The notes: generated from the letters alone by a model not told the origin. DNA of 64,000 nt from Dactylorhiza incarnata (GCA_033032865.1 JAWHQI010000019.1:11016001-11080000); one strand, 5' to 3'; shown: positions 43,209 to 55,528, counted from the first letter of the stretch. Translations and numbers: made by a program.

Positions 43209-44147
43209 TGTTGGAGTTACCATTGTGATCTAGAAGTGGTCAAACATGTAATCTCACTGCCAACGCGATATGAGCCTGCAGGGTCGCACATAAGAGCATG
43301 TGGAGAAGTTGGAAGATTGACTGTGTTGGTAAAGGTTACCAATCACCATATAGAATCGGGGAGGTAAAGCAAATGTTGCTGTCGGAATTCGTCGGATATG
43401 ATTCGTCGAATTCGTCGGATCGTTCCGTGGAAACTCGACGAATTATCACAGAGACCCTTAACTCGGCAAATGTTGCCGTCTGATATGATTCGTCGGATTC
43501 GTCGGATTGTTCCGTGGAAACTCGACGAATTGTTACAGAGATCATTAACTCGGCAAATGTTGCCGTCTGATATGATTCGTCGGATTGTTCCGTGCAAACT
43601 CGACGAATGCTGACAGAAACCTCAAGTTCTTCTGTATGGACTGCGGATAGCGATTTGTCTAGGTCTTTTTATACTTCGGGTATAAAGAGGACCTGTTTTA
43701 AGGGTTCAGTATGATCTTCTTGCGCCTCCTGGAAGAAGACCCGACGGAAGAGTTCCGCCTCACGAACCCTATCCGACGGAAGTGTTCCGCCATTTCGCTC
43801 GTCTACGCAGACCTCCTTCCGGCGATCGTCGCCGTGATTGTTATTCCTGGAGCGAACTTAGCAGTTCGTGGAAGTGCAAGGTGCAGTCGTTCTTCTCCCG
43901 GCTCGTTTGGATCACTGTAGAGACGTAGACATCATTCTACGTGAGGACTCTCGCATAGCCGCTGACAGGATTCATCTTCTTGGAGCACCTAGGTTGGATT
44001 CGATCCAACTCCACTAAGGTAATTTATGCCTAGTAGTTTTCATTACTTCTTGATTCAATGTTCATGGCCGATCCGAATCTTTTTGGGTTGTTTCTCTTTA
44101 TTTCCGCTGCGCCTACATACGATGTATGGTTGTAGAAAAACCCAACA
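43209..44147 (+). repeat. Solo LTR (939 bp) inside Copia-3
   Basis: Starts TGTTGGAGTTACC and ends GAAAAACCCAACA. Perfect TSD GGATC at 43204-43208 and 44148-44152, and Copia-3 pol resumes after it. No internal domain is present, so LTR-LTR recombination has removed it. Its start and end match the Copia-4 5' LTR (CTGCCAACGCGATATGAGCC is shared), so both belong to related families. Confidence 0.92.
43372..43618 (+). repeat. Tandem array in the solo LTR (three units of 75-95 bp)
   Basis: Units share GATATGATTCGTCGGATT, GTTCCGTGGAAACTCGACGA and TTAACTCGGCAAATGTTGCC. The third lacks one ATTCGTCGG step. Confidence 0.88.
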
Positions 44148-45366
44148 GGATCTGGGATGAGGAGACAAGGAGTAAGAAGGGGATGTTCTTTGAAGATGAG
44201 GAGGAAGGTGGTCATGAAGAAGGAGCTGAGGATGGTGGGGCTGAGCCACCATCACCACCTACCGGACATTCAGGGGGAGCTTGCACTCCTAACTCAAGTG
44301 GGGAAGCACTAGTGGAAGCAAGGATGACCGTCCTCAACCTAGGATGAGAAGGATGGAGGAGATCTACGAGGAGACGACACCAACACTTAACAATTTTTCT
44401 TTATATTGTTTGTTGGCAGATTGCGAGCCGCACTCCTACGACGAAGCTGCCCAGGAGAAACCTTGGAGGATGGCGATGGATGCTGAGATGGCTTCCATAA
44501 AGAAGAATAAAACTTGGAAGCTGGTCGATCCACCCGCGGGCCACAAACCCCTCGGGGTGAAGTGGGTCTACAAGGTGAAGAAGAACAAGGATGGAGCTGT
44601 GGAGAAGCACAAGGAGAGACTCGTCGTGAAGGGCTACAGGCAAGTCCAAGGAGTGGACTATGACGAGGTCTATGCCCCAGTGGAGAGGATTGACACCATC
44701 AGGTTGATCATCGCACTGGCAGCTCACTATGGGTGGAAGATCATGCAGATGGATGCGGTGGCTGCATACCTCAATGGCTACCTGGAGGAGGATGTGTACA
44801 TCGAGCAGCCTCCGGGGTATGTTGTGAAGGGCCTGGAGAAGAAGGTGTGCAAGCTGGGAAAAGCACTGTACGGGCTGAAGCAAGGAGCAAGAGCTTGGAA
44901 TGGGAGGATAGATGCTTTCCTCCAGAAGCATGGCTATGTAAAGTGCCCCTATGAGTATGCCCTGTATCTGAAGGTGGAGAAGAACGGTGATATCATGATC
45001 CTATGCATATATGTGGATGACATGATATTCACCGGGAACAACCCAGCTATGTTCGAGGAGTTCAAAGGGATGATGAAGAGTGAGTTCGAGATGACAGATT
45101 TGGGAGAGCTCAACTACTTCTTAGGCGTGGAGGTGCAGCAGAGAGGAGATGTGATCTTCATCTCGCAGAAGAAGTACGCGGAGGAGATCTTGAAGAAGTT
45201 CAGGATGAAGAATAACAAGGCTATCTCCACTCCCGCCGATCCCGGAACAAAGTTGAGGAAGGACTCGGAGGAAGGAGCTGTGGACCCAACTATGTTCAAG
45301 AGTTTGGTTGGGAGTCTAAGGTACTTGACTTTACCAGACCTGACATCATGTATGCGGTTGGGGTAG
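44148..45366 (+). pseudogene. Copia-3 integrase-RT linker and reverse transcriptase
   Basis: An acidic linker is followed by the RT frame (from 44344): KWVYKVKKNKDGAVEKHKER, MDAVAAYLNGYLEEDVYI, ALYGLKQGARAWNGRID, an intact active site CIYVDDMIFTG, and LNYFLGVEVQQRGD. The usual first catalytic Asp block reads MQMDAVAAYLNG. A one-base loss near 45330 (RYLT-PD) shifts the frame and stops it at 45366. RNase H continues in the next frame. Confidence 0.92.
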
Positions 45367-45956
45367 TGAGCAGGTACATGGAGGAGCCAAAGCAGGACCA
45401 CTTCACTGCAGCGAAGAGGATTCTGAGATATGTGAACGAGACAAGGGACCATGGCCTGAAATACTCATCTGCGGGAGAGTTGAAGTTAGTCGGTTACTCG
45501 GATAGCGACTATGGAGGTGACGTGAATGACCGGAAGAGCACTTTCGGGTATGTGTTCAACATGGGAACCGCAGCGTTCTCATTGAGTTCGAAGAAGCAGG
45601 CTACGATAGCCTTATCGTCATGTGAGGCGGAGTACATCGCAGCTGCAACATGTACTTGCCAAGCCATCTGGCTGAGGAACTTATTGGAGGAGTTTCATCA
45701 TGGACAGGAAGGGCCAACGACAGTGTTAGTGGATAACATGTCGGCCATCCAGCTCGCGAAGAACCCGGTGCTGCATGGAAGGAGCAAGCACATCGAGACG
45801 AGGTATCATTTCCTTCGGGAGCAAGTGGAGCTGAAGACAGTTGAAGTTGTGTATTGCCCCACCGGAGAGCAGGTTGCGGACATTTTCACCAAGGCGCTGA
45901 AGGCAGAGACATTTGCGAAGCTCAAAGGCAAACTCCGCATGTGCTGCCAAGTTTGA
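45348..45956 (+). pseudogene. Copia-3 RNase H
   Basis: GYSDSDYGGDVNDRKST, SSCEAEYIAAATC, LVDNMSAIQLAKNPV and HIETRYHFLRE show the catalytic acids. It ends with ADIFTKAL ... MCCQV and stops next to the polypurine tract. Intact in itself, but cut off from RT by the frameshift. Confidence 0.92.
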
Positions 45957-45966
45957 GGGGGGAGTT
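45955..45966 (+). other. Polypurine tract of Copia-3
   Basis: GAGGGGGGAGTT lies directly before TGTTGATTTTGAGC. Confidence 0.88.
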
Positions 45967-46666
45967 TGTTGATTTTGAGCTGCGTTGACTTGGTCAACAA
46001 GTTTTGTTTTAAAAAGCTTTTATTATTATGAATTTAAAATGTATAGGTGGAGGAGAGAGTGAACCCGCATTTATTGCGGTGAGAGAAGTTTGCTTGTTTT
46101 ATTTTGCCTATAAATAGGCCCCCTTTGTATTTGAAAAGTTGGAATAGAAGTTTTCTTCCGGCAGAATTGAGAGAGAGAGAGAGAGAGAGTGAAAAGAGAG
46201 AGAGAGAGAGAGAGATAATCATTCCAGCAGGAATAATTACAGGTCTCGCCATTTTTGTTCTCGCCAAGGCTGCTCTCGCCAGTCAGCCCGCCACCTCCCG
46301 CAGTAGGTTCTCACCAGCGACAGCAGCTCTCCAAGGTGACCTCGCCGGGCAGTAGACAGCTCGCCGGAAGTGAGGTGTGAGTGCTCGTCGGAAGTGTAGC
46401 ATGAGTGCTCGCCCGGAAGCTTACCTGGAGGAGTCCTCGCCATCTACCATCTCGCCTACAGGAATTGCTATTCTCGTCGGCTCGCGCTGCCATGCTCGCA
46501 TAGGTAGTAGGGTGCATCTCGCCAGTGGTGTGGAGGTGCTCGTCCGAGCTCGCGTAGAGTGTCTCGCAAGTGGTGGTGTTCGCCGTGGTAGGTCTCGTGG
46601 TGGAGTGTGTTCGGCGTGAAGGGTATTCACGTAGTAGGAGTGGTCGCCGTAATACTTCTTCCAACA
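45967..46666 (+). repeat. 3' LTR of Copia-3 (700 bp)
   Basis: Partner of 40364-41058 with few differences, mainly in the (AG)n run. TATAAATA at 46109-46116. Confidence 0.94.
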
Positions 46667-46671
46667 AGTTC

Positions 46672-47714
46672 ACGATCTTGAGGAGGAGTTACAGTAACCG
46701 CAAGCGCCACTTCGCACTTGTTCACGCACGGATCGGAGAGAATAAAATAACCGGCTCTTTAATCCCTTTAATAGGAGAGGGTTGGAGAGAGAAAAACAAA
46801 ATGGTTAAATGCAGCCCAAGTTTTCATAATATTAAAATGTGTATGCCCGTTAAACTAAATCGAACATGCAAATTTGAACCGATCGATACGAACGTGCCAA
46901 GGGAAGACCAATGCTAGCGCAAATAAAGTTTTGAAATCGTCTAGCCCGCCTATCAAGGGTTTCGACTACTTGCGCAAACGAATTTTGACGCACACTCGCA
47001 GGAGATCTAAATAAACTCGTACTGACGCATACGTTTGATCGAGACGACTCAATTGAATTAGTCCACTCATAATTAGGAAATCTTACAGATAGCACTGTCA
47101 GTTATAGAATGGTTGGTGAGAGATTTTAATTATAGAATTGTTGGTGATAAATCTTAAGAACTTGATCAACTTATCATCTGATAATGCTTTTTACTATTTT
47201 TTTTCTATTTTTTCGAACAACACAAAATCAATTTTAAGGTGTTTTGATTTAATGATTATGAGAATAATATAAAGCTAAATGAAAGCAGAAAAATAACTTT
47301 CTTGGAATAATGATTTAAATGATAAAAATTAAACCTATCACAGGAGTGCAAATTGACATAGTATGCCCTATGATTGATTGAGCTAAGGAGCTAATCCCAA
47401 TTTTTGGGCATGCGTTGGTTATTTCTTGCTTTAGGAGGTGACATATGTAGAACTTCAACATTTTTTTTTGTAAATATCATGTGATAGCTTTGATGTTCAT
47501 ATTAAATATTACAATAATCTAAAGAAAATGCAAATGTGAATCAAAATAAAAGATGTGAGAAGATAAATTTAGAAATAGATGTAAAACAACAATCGGTTTT
47601 TTTAATATATTGTGATAGCTTTGATTATAAAACCAGTTTATATGTAGATTTAAATATAGAGACTATTTTCTCTGAGAAATCATGAAGCATTTTGCCCGCC
47701 TGAACATCCAGGCC
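46672..47714. repeat. Repeat copy A, right part
   Basis: AT-rich sequence that matches 55667-56351 and then 63705-64000. Compared with B it has about 50 extra bases (about 46692-46743). The uninterrupted target TGCGT of the chromovirus is at 47411-47415. No coding frame is conserved. Confidence 0.9.
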
Positions 47715-48279
47715 ACAAATGATCCCCTTCAAAATCCTTTTTACTTGCTTGAAATGTTTTTATTTTAAGATATATTAAGAGATTGGCTGAATGCAGTTCT
47801 ATATACAGAGGAGTTTACTAACCTGCATGACAGTTTTGATAATCTATTGGCTGTAGTTTATCAAAACCGTTGGCCGCAATTTATCAAAAATGATTTTTTT
47901 GCCGTGACATGACAAGATTTTTTTGTGAATGACTGACATGTCTTCAATCTCTCACATGCAAAAAGACAAACATTATCATTCTAACAAGTCTCTGCACTGA
48001 ATGTTAATGATGTAAAAGAAAACTCTGAGTTGAAGTTGTTCCCACTGCGAAGCATTCTTTAGATGAAAGCTCAAAGAGCATTGCCATAAGGAAAACTATC
48101 CAAAAATAACTACATTAATCTCCCAGCTTAAAGTGTTTAAACACCTTACTAACATTTATGAAGGCTACATATATCATAATTCAATTGGAATTGGATTTTT
48201 CATCATCACTACTGAACCTGTCAGCAGCATTTCTATAGTTAGATTCATCATCACCAAATCTCGGCTGCTGCTGCCTCTA
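47715..48279. other. Unassigned AT-rich stretch
   Basis: Probably more of copy A, but the window ends before B can be compared. I see no gene. Confidence 0.5.
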
Positions 48280-50730
48280 CTAGTTCACCTCCACCATAGC
48301 CGCCAAAGCCACCACTGCCGCCCAAGCTGCCGCCACCACCGCCAAAGCCTCCAGGATGCTTCGTAGAAAAATTGACATTATCTGGTTTTCAGTCCTTGTT
48401 CAGTTGTTGGGCCATTAAAAAAAATATAAATAACAGACAAAACAAAAAATCATATAAATTATACATATTTAAAAATAATAAGGGAACCCTTTCAAAATAA
48501 ATCTTACCTCTGGTGAACCAAATGCTAAGCCAAGTAAGATGAAAAACTCCTCTATAATGCTCTTATCTGCAAATGAGTTGAAGTTTAAGAACGATAAAAT
48601 TTAATTGTTCAAAAATGTTTGTGACATAGAAGAAGCTTCAAACTCCTAATAACTTACATGCTTGCAATTCACAAAGGGTGTTGCAAGCTCTTTTTCTTGT
48701 TATCATCCTTGACCTTTTGATTGAGTTGCTCATCGAATCGGGCCCGCAATTAGTTCATCCCCAATACCCGCGCGGCTCGCGCCCAGTACAAGAAACACTT
48801 GGCCAGCATCTACCAAGTCGTTTGATCACCAGTCGCCGATTCACATGGGAGCGCTCTGCTGGACTAGTCAGGAAGTAATTGAGCAGCTCCTTCTAAACTT
48901 GGAAAAATGGCTCCCCTGCAGATGGGGCGGGGACGGTGGCCGCCAATATTTGATACAAACTAGGCAACTGCTGATCGACCATGAATGGCAGACACAAACC
49001 CATCTCGCTAAAAGCGGGCATATTGGCCACATCAGATTCCTCCGCCAACATGATGACTGCAGAAGAGGATGGTTGATTTGAATTCTGGGCGGTCGGAGAT
49101 GCGGCTGGAACTAATGGTTCGACCAACGACGACGGCGGAATGTTGAGGGAATTTGGATCGCTGTGCAGGTGGGCCGCCTCGGAATGCCATTGCAGACGTG
49201 AATGACGACATGGTATTGCCCATTTGGTTGATGTCACACGCTTTTTGAGTCGTGCAAGATACTCCCAACGATTCTGGATCTCCTTGTGGGTCATTTGAGC
49301 AGATCCTCACGATGGGAAGCAATGTGGCCGTACGCTGGGGCGACCATTTTGGTCCAATGAATGTTGCCGGCATGGACGACATCAATCTCTTGCTGAACCA
49401 GTCGATCAATTATATCGTCTGATGATCCTTCAATGAGTTGTTCGGGCGCAGATTGCAGATCCGATGTACGGGGTTGACATGAAATATGATTGGCGCCAGT
49501 TGCCGTCATCGTCACAGTCTCTTCCAACTGCATAATGTTGAAACTGACAACAGGGGGCGACCGCAATGGAGCAGTCACTGACACGTTTTGATTCAGGGCA
49601 TTAATGATGTTGCGTATGGGCGTTGCTTGTTGAATGGGCAATCTGAATCGGGCTTGGGCCACCATATCCTCCAGGTGCTGTTTCAGGACCTGTTCCGATT
49701 TCGGCCGAATGAACCGTTTGAAAGTGAAATTGGTACTACGCAAAGCCGAGACAAGAACAAACCAGATTCAATGCAATTAGTGAATATGCAAGGATTCAAT
49801 GGGGAAATCCTTCAGATCCTGGAGTTCATCGGGCAAAAGAAATTTGAGAGAAATCGTTCGGAGCAAGCGACGCTCCAAGGGGTTGATCATCGGTGAAGTG
49901 CTCATGACAGCTTCCTAGAGATTAATCCCTTGTGATGCCGACTGGCGTTCATTGCTCGATGTGTTGAGGTTGCGAGGTTTCTTATTGTGACTCGATGAAG
50001 AGCTGCGTTCATGCGATGTTGGTCCTGGTTTGCGGCACTTGCGATTGTACTGATTGGAATGGGGCGCGTTGCTGACTTTGACGCGGATTCGGTTCCAATC
50101 AATGGAACAACGTCGTCGGCATGGTTCAAATCACAATCCTCCCGCGGTGCAACATCATCTTATTTAACGATGCAATGATCATCGTGAGCCCGCTCAACAA
50201 CAACAGCGACAACATCAAGGGCATCTTGTATAATCGCCTCGAACATGTGACTCGACCAAATTACATTATCGTCTATTGATTCTGCGACCATTCCATGCGA
50301 TTCCAGTTGCCCTGCAGAAATTTTGGGCAGTTGAGGATGTGATAGTCCAAATGATGTCGTCAATCCAAATTCGTCGTCACAATCATCAATCGAGAGAGGC
50401 AATAGACGAAACATCATCGACAGAGACGTAGGTGAGGGAGTGATGCTATCAGTCGGAAATAGTGCGAGATACTGAGTGAGAATGATATGCATCCCAGAGA
50501 TTGGCAAATACACCCAGCGAGGATCGAATGGGAGTTTACCTAGAAAGTTGATTTGAGCGACAACGGAATGGAGTAACAAGTTCCCTCATTCTAGGGATAT
50601 GGTCTCCAGGCAAATGGCTCGTCCATGGCGCCACAAGTTTTCATTCTTCCCCTATCCACGACGCAGACTCGAACGAAAGAAGCGACCCGCGATGGTAGTC
50701 GACATGGATGCGGCGGCATTAAGAAATTTC
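48280..50730 (-). pseudogene. Degraded coding-like region, minus strand, unidentified
   Basis: Five separate frames of 75-150 codons lie in tandem on the minus strand (50579-50160, 50129-49902, 49743-49291, 49294-48893 and a Gly-rich stretch at about 48360-48280). They read like one protein broken by stops and shifts: FDPRWVYLPISGMHIILTQY, then ATPIRNIINALNQNVSV, LIEGSSDDIIDRLVQQEID, THKEIQNRWEYLARLKKRV, and GGFGGGGGSLGGSGGFGG. I do not recognise the family. It has no retroelement motif. It may be a host pseudogene or the coding part of the duplicated unit. Codon use is less biased than in the copia genes beside it. Confidence 0.35.
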
Positions 50731-50787
50731 TGATGTGTTTTTTCTACGTCTCGTGGGAAGTGAGAAGTTTGCTCGTCACGATGTGCT

Positions 50788-52184
50788 TGTTCGAGTTTCT
50801 ACAGTGATCCGGAAGTAATCAAGAAGTTAGACTTACTGCCAACGCGATATGAGCCTATATGGTCGCACATTAGAGCATTTGGAGAAATTGGAGAAAGGAT
50901 TGTGCTGGCCTTGCTCATATTTGATATGAGTGATAGAACCAATCCAATGACTATTTGGAATATAGTTGGTTAGGGAAGTCTGCTCCTAGATACTGTGAAT
51001 ATTGTATGGAGCATGTCGAAGAAGGTTACAAGACGATATTATGAATTTCACCGAGAAGACTTCAAAATGACATTGTGAATGTCATTGTGACAGATAGCTT
51101 GTTGTCGGGATCACAAGCCGATATTATGAATATCGACTTGAGAACAATTCCGTCGAGATTGTCTCGATTACATGGACTAACAGAGAATTCGTCGAGAATG
51201 TTTCAGAGATTTCGCCGATAGTGTCTCGACGATTTTGTTGTGTTGTCTCGATGAGTTCGTCGAGACTGTCTCGACAAAAGACTGTCACTAGTCATTTTGT
51301 TGATACCATCTTGACGGATGATTGTTTTCGTCGAGTTGTCTCGACAAATCCGTCGAGAAATCTCGACGATTTTGTCAAAACTGTCTCTACGTTTTCATCG
51401 AAATGTATAAATGAATTCATCAAGATGTCTCGACGAATAAATGAACCAAACAGAAAACTATAAGTTCTGTTTTGCCAATTCTGCGGGTAGTGGGGCTGTA
51501 GTCTGTCTTTTCTCTGAGTATAAAAGAGTAAATCTTTTAGGTTTTACAAAATCCCTTGATTCGAACAGAGAACTGATAGAGAGAAATAGAAGCGACGAGG
51601 ATGAAAACCCGATACCGATCGATGCCCCATTCCTGTGCGAGAAATCCTGTCGTTTCTCCTCAAGATTGAAGAGGAATCGTTCCTTGAGTTCTTGTCGGCG
51701 CTTAAAGAGTTGAATAGGAATCGTTCCTTGTGCTCCTCGCGACTTCTATAGATCTTGCCACCTCTCATCCGCTCCTTGTAGTCGCCGCCTCCCCTTAGAT
51801 GGATCTAGTAATCCGTGGAGACGTAAAGGGCACTCCATCTCCGACCTAGCTCTTGTTGGACAAGAGGCTTTGGGTTCTCCTTCTCTTGTGTGGACTTCTG
51901 TAGAGGTGTAGACTTATTTCTTCACTAACTCCTCCGACAAGCAGTCCAATCTTGACAGAGCCGAAATAAGCACAAAGGAAGGACTCAAAATAGGAACTCG
52001 ATTCCTAGAAGAATTTTTCTTGGAACATCCGATTGAGTATTGACTGAATTCCTCAAAGGTAATTTTATTATTGCTGCAATTTCTTGACTCATGATTTTAG
52101 CAAGATCCATATGACTCTTTTGGGTTGTTCTTGTATATTCTGTTGCGCATATGTGATTTGACTACCCCTAAGTAAAACCCAACA
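50788..52184 (+). repeat. 5' LTR of Copia-4 (1397 bp)
   Basis: Starts TGTTCGAGTTTCTACAGTG (compare TGTTGGAGTTACC of the solo LTR) and ends AAAACCCAACA. U3 has many TCTCGACGA / TCGTCGAGA inverted pairs at about 51140-51440. Confidence 0.82.
51140..51440 (+). repeat. Cluster of GTCTCGAC / GTCGAGA motifs in the Copia-4 LTR
   Basis: At least a dozen TCTCGAC or GTCGAGA units in both orientations, spaced 10-40 bases, form imperfect palindromes such as GTCGAGACTGTCTCGAC. Confidence 0.75.
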
Positions 52185-52185
52185 A

Positions 52186-52199
52186 TGGTATTAGAGGGA
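52186..52199 (+). other. Primer-binding site of Copia-4
   Basis: TGGTATTAGAGGGA, one base after the LTR, is a variant of the initiator tRNA-Met site. Confidence 0.75.
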
Positions 52200-53037
52200 G
52201 GTTTCTGCTATTTCCATGTTTCAGAAATTGTTCCCTTTGCAGTAACCGCCTGCTCTATGTTAGTTTGTGAAACTAAAGGCATAGAAAGACGAGCATGTCT
52301 ATTGCTATAAGCTTGTTTTCCTATGCTAGCATCCGGTACATGTAAATCCGATGATTTAGAAATATTCTAAATATTCAGATTTAATCCATATCATCAAGTG
52401 CTGATGGTTTTGTGCATCTGGAATGAATCCGGGTTATGCTTGTCATGTTTGTGAAAAAGTGTGCACATAGATTAAACGTTAATCAAGATTAATTGTTAAT
52501 CAAGTATCATGAAAAAACCCTTAAAATTAATATTAAGTATTCAGATGCCTTCCGATGGATAACACTCTTCCTTCCTCGAACGATGAAATGTGGGCTTGCC
52601 AAAGCAAGGTGCATTAATCTATGTTGGTAAGGGTGCGAGCGGATAATAGTGATATCCCACTATCGACATCGGGTCAAACTTAACTAGTTGACCTCAACGG
52701 TTGAGTGCCTAGAGGCATATGGTTGGCATGCACCATATGATGGATGCGAATAAAGAGTTATTCACCAACCATACAAGAACTGCATATTGTTGCAATTGGC
52801 AAAAGTTCTCTACCTAAATAGACACAATGTGGGTGATCAGCCAAAACTTACTTACGATGGCGGTGAAATACGGATCATGTTCACTAAGAGAGTAGCTCGC
52901 ATAAACTCTCTGAATTGATATTAAGGGTTATCAATTTGAATAAAATAGTGGGAGCTTTTATTAAAAGTCCTTATTAAAATAAAATGTATTTTGAAATATA
53001 GTACTAAAATATTTTGCAAATTTATTGTAGAATTTCC
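52200..53037 (+). other. Leader of Copia-4
   Basis: About 0.8 kb of AT-rich untranslated sequence between primer site and gag. No gene seen. Confidence 0.6.
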
Positions 53038-53850
53038 ATGACAAGTACATCACACTCCACTATGTCCCTGAGAGTCATCCTTGAGAAGGACAAGCTCAAC
53101 GGGATGAACTTCCTTGATTGGTATAGGAACCTGAGGATTGTCCTCAGGCAAGAGCGGAAGCTCTATGTCTTGGAAGTGGAAGCCCCCACAGAGCCAACTG
53201 GAAATGCTCCCCGAGTAGACAGAGATGCCTTTAAGAAGTATCAGGATGATACCTTGGATGTGGAATGCCTCATGCTTGCTACCATGTCCTCTGAGTTGCA
53301 GAACCAGCACGAGAGCATGTGTGGTTATGAGATAATCGAGCACCTCAAGAAAATGTTCGAGTGGCAAGCTCGGCAAGAGAGGTTTGACATATCCAAGGCA
53401 CTATTTCAGTGAAAAATGGGAGCTCGAGACTCAGTAGTGACTTACGTACTAAAATGATTGTGTATATAGAGAACCTTGAAAGACTGGGTTTTCCCTTGGG
53501 CCAAGAGTTGGCCACTGATCAGATCCTGCAATCATTGTTGGACAGTTATGTGCAGTTCGTCTTGAACTATAACATGAATGAAATAGACAAGACACTGCTC
53601 GAGCTCCTAGGAATGTTAAGAACTCCCGAAAAAAATATGAAGAAAGCCAAACCTGCTATCCCCATACTGATGGTGCATAAAGGCAAGGGCAAGACCAAGG
53701 GATCCAAGAAGACAAAGATAAGATCTAAGTCTCATCTTGATCTCAAGTCTTCTGCATTGAAAAGGAAAGGTCTAGCAAAGGAAGGGAAGTGCCACCACTG
53801 TGGTAAGGCAGGGCATTGGAGGAGGAACTGTCCCCTCAATATTGATGATC
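53038..53850 (+). pseudogene. Copia-4 gag and zinc knuckle
   Basis: ATG at 53038. It reads LDKDKLNG-type gag: GMNFLDWYRNLRIVLRQERK and YQDDTLDVECLMLATMSSEL, with a TGA at 53410-53412, a frameshift near 53445, then IENLERLGFPLGQELATDQI. A Lys-rich stretch follows and a CCHC knuckle CHHCGKAGHWRRNC (about 53794-53835). The family is common in plants (UBN2_2-type gag). Confidence 0.88.
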
Positions 53851-55528
53851 TGTGGAAACAGAAGGGAAGTATGACTTCCGCTTTAGGTATTTTCGTTATA
53901 GAAATAAACCTTTCTGCTCCTTCATCTTGGGTATTAGATAATGGATGCGGTTCTCACATTTGTACAAATGTGCAGGAACTGGGAAGGAGAAGAATGCTGG
54001 GTAAAGGGGTGGTAGACCTGCGCGTTGGAAATGGAGCAAGAGTTTTTGTCGTTGCCATTGGTGTCTATCGTCTTTCTTTGCCCACTAGGCTTATAATAGA
54101 ACTAGATAACTGTTATTTTGTTCCATCCACAACTCGAAACATTATATCCATTTCATGTCTTCACATGAATGATTTTTCGTTTATAATTAAGAACAATTGT
54201 TATTCAATTTTTATGAATGATGTTTGTTATGGTGTAACCCAATTGTTTAATGGTTTATATGTTTTGAACTTAGACCATCCGATCTATAATGTAGAAAATA
54301 CTAAAAGACTAAGAATAAATGACTCGAATCCTACGTACATTTGGCATTATCGTTTAGGCCATATAAATGAGAAACGCATATCCAAGCTCCATAGAGATGG
54401 ATTACTGGACTCATTTGATTATGAATCATTTGAGAGATTCGAGTCTTGCTTATTAGGCAAAATGACTAAAGCTCATTTCATTGGTCATACTGAGAGGGTT
54501 GCTGATATTTTGGGTATCATACATAGTGATGTATGCAGACCCATGAGTTCTATGGCTAGAGGTTGGTTCCACTACTTCATTACGTTTACTGATGATTTTT
54601 GTAGATACAAATACGTGTTTCTTATGAAGAACAAATCTGAATCCTTTGAAAAGTTCAAGGAGTTTCAGAATGAAGTACAGAACCAACTAGGAAAAATAAT
54701 TAAAGAACTCCGATCTGATCGAGGTGGCGAATATTTGAGTCAGGAGTTCCGTGATCTTCTGAAAGAGTGTGGTATTGTATCACAGCTCACTCCACCTAGA
54801 ACACCACAACATAATGGTATTTCTGAGCGGAGGAATCAGACTTTGTTAGATATGGTATGGTCGATGATGAGTCATGCAGATTTGCCCGTTTACTTTTAGT
54901 GTTTTGCTCTAGAAACTGCTGCTTTCACACTAAATCGTGTTCCTACAAAGACAGTTCAAAAGACACCATATGAGATATGGACTTGGAAGCGTCCTAGTAT
55001 GTCTTTCAATAAGATTTGGGGTTGTGGGGCATACATACGATGTCAAATTTCTGACAAGCTGGAACCCAAATCTGATAAGTGTTATCTTGTGGGATATCCT
55101 AAGGAAACTAAAGGGAATTACTTCTACCTGCGATCCGAGGGCAAAGTGTTTGTCGCGAGGAATGATATTTTTCTAGAGAAAGAGTTTTTGTCTAGAGAGA
55201 ACACCAAGGTAGAACTTGAAGAAGTTAAAGAACCACAAACAATGAATGAACCAGTATTGGAACCTCAACAAGGACTACAATCTGTTGTAGCTGGAGAACA
55301 TGCTCAAGAAATACAAGTCCTACGTAGATCTAGTAGACCTAGAGTTAAGTCCGAGTGATATGGATTTCTTATGTCTCAAATAGGTAGTGTGTTGCTTATG
55401 GATCATGATGATGAACCTGCAACCTACTAAGAGGCTATGAATGGACAAGACTCCGAGAAGTGGCTTGAAACCATGAAATCTAAAATGGACTCCATGTATG
55501 CAAACCAAGTTTGGACCTTGGTGGAGCA
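53851..55528 (+). pseudogene. Copia-4 protease, integrase, start of RT
   Basis: The protease site reads WVLDNGCGSHIC; the family has D-T-G-C, so Thr is Asn. Pre-integrase: WHYRLGHINEKRI. Integrase keeps all three acids (IHSDVCRPM, RSDRGGEYLS, NGISERRNQ). A TAG at 54897-54899 and frameshifts follow, then the C-terminal integrase part (CYLVGYPKETKGNYFY), the RT linker with stops at about 55356 and 55428, and the first RT residues (MYANQVWTLVE). The rest of RT and RNase H is missing. Confidence 0.9.

Larger units (their letters stand above)
40364..46666 (+). mobile_element. Ty1/copia element Copia-3, complete, with a solo LTR inside
   Basis: LTRs 40364-41058 and 45967-46666 (TGTTGRTTTTGAGC ... 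TTCCAACA). TSD AGTTC at 40359-40363 and 46667-46671. The uninterrupted target GGAAGTTCACG is at 55660-55670 in copy B. Order: primer site, gag, protease, integrase, RT, RNase H, polypurine tract. Without the inserted solo LTR it is about 5.4 kb. Integrase is internally deleted and the reading frame is broken in the gag-protease linker and in RT, so it is defective. Confidence 0.95.
50788..55528 (+). mobile_element. Ty1/copia element Copia-4, 3'-truncated in RT
   Basis: 5' LTR 50788-52184, primer site, gag, protease, integrase and the first RT block are in order. The element stops at LVE (55523-55528), where repeat copy B starts. No 3' LTR is present in the window. The break is consistent with a duplication or deletion junction rather than with an insertion. 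Confidence 0.88.
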
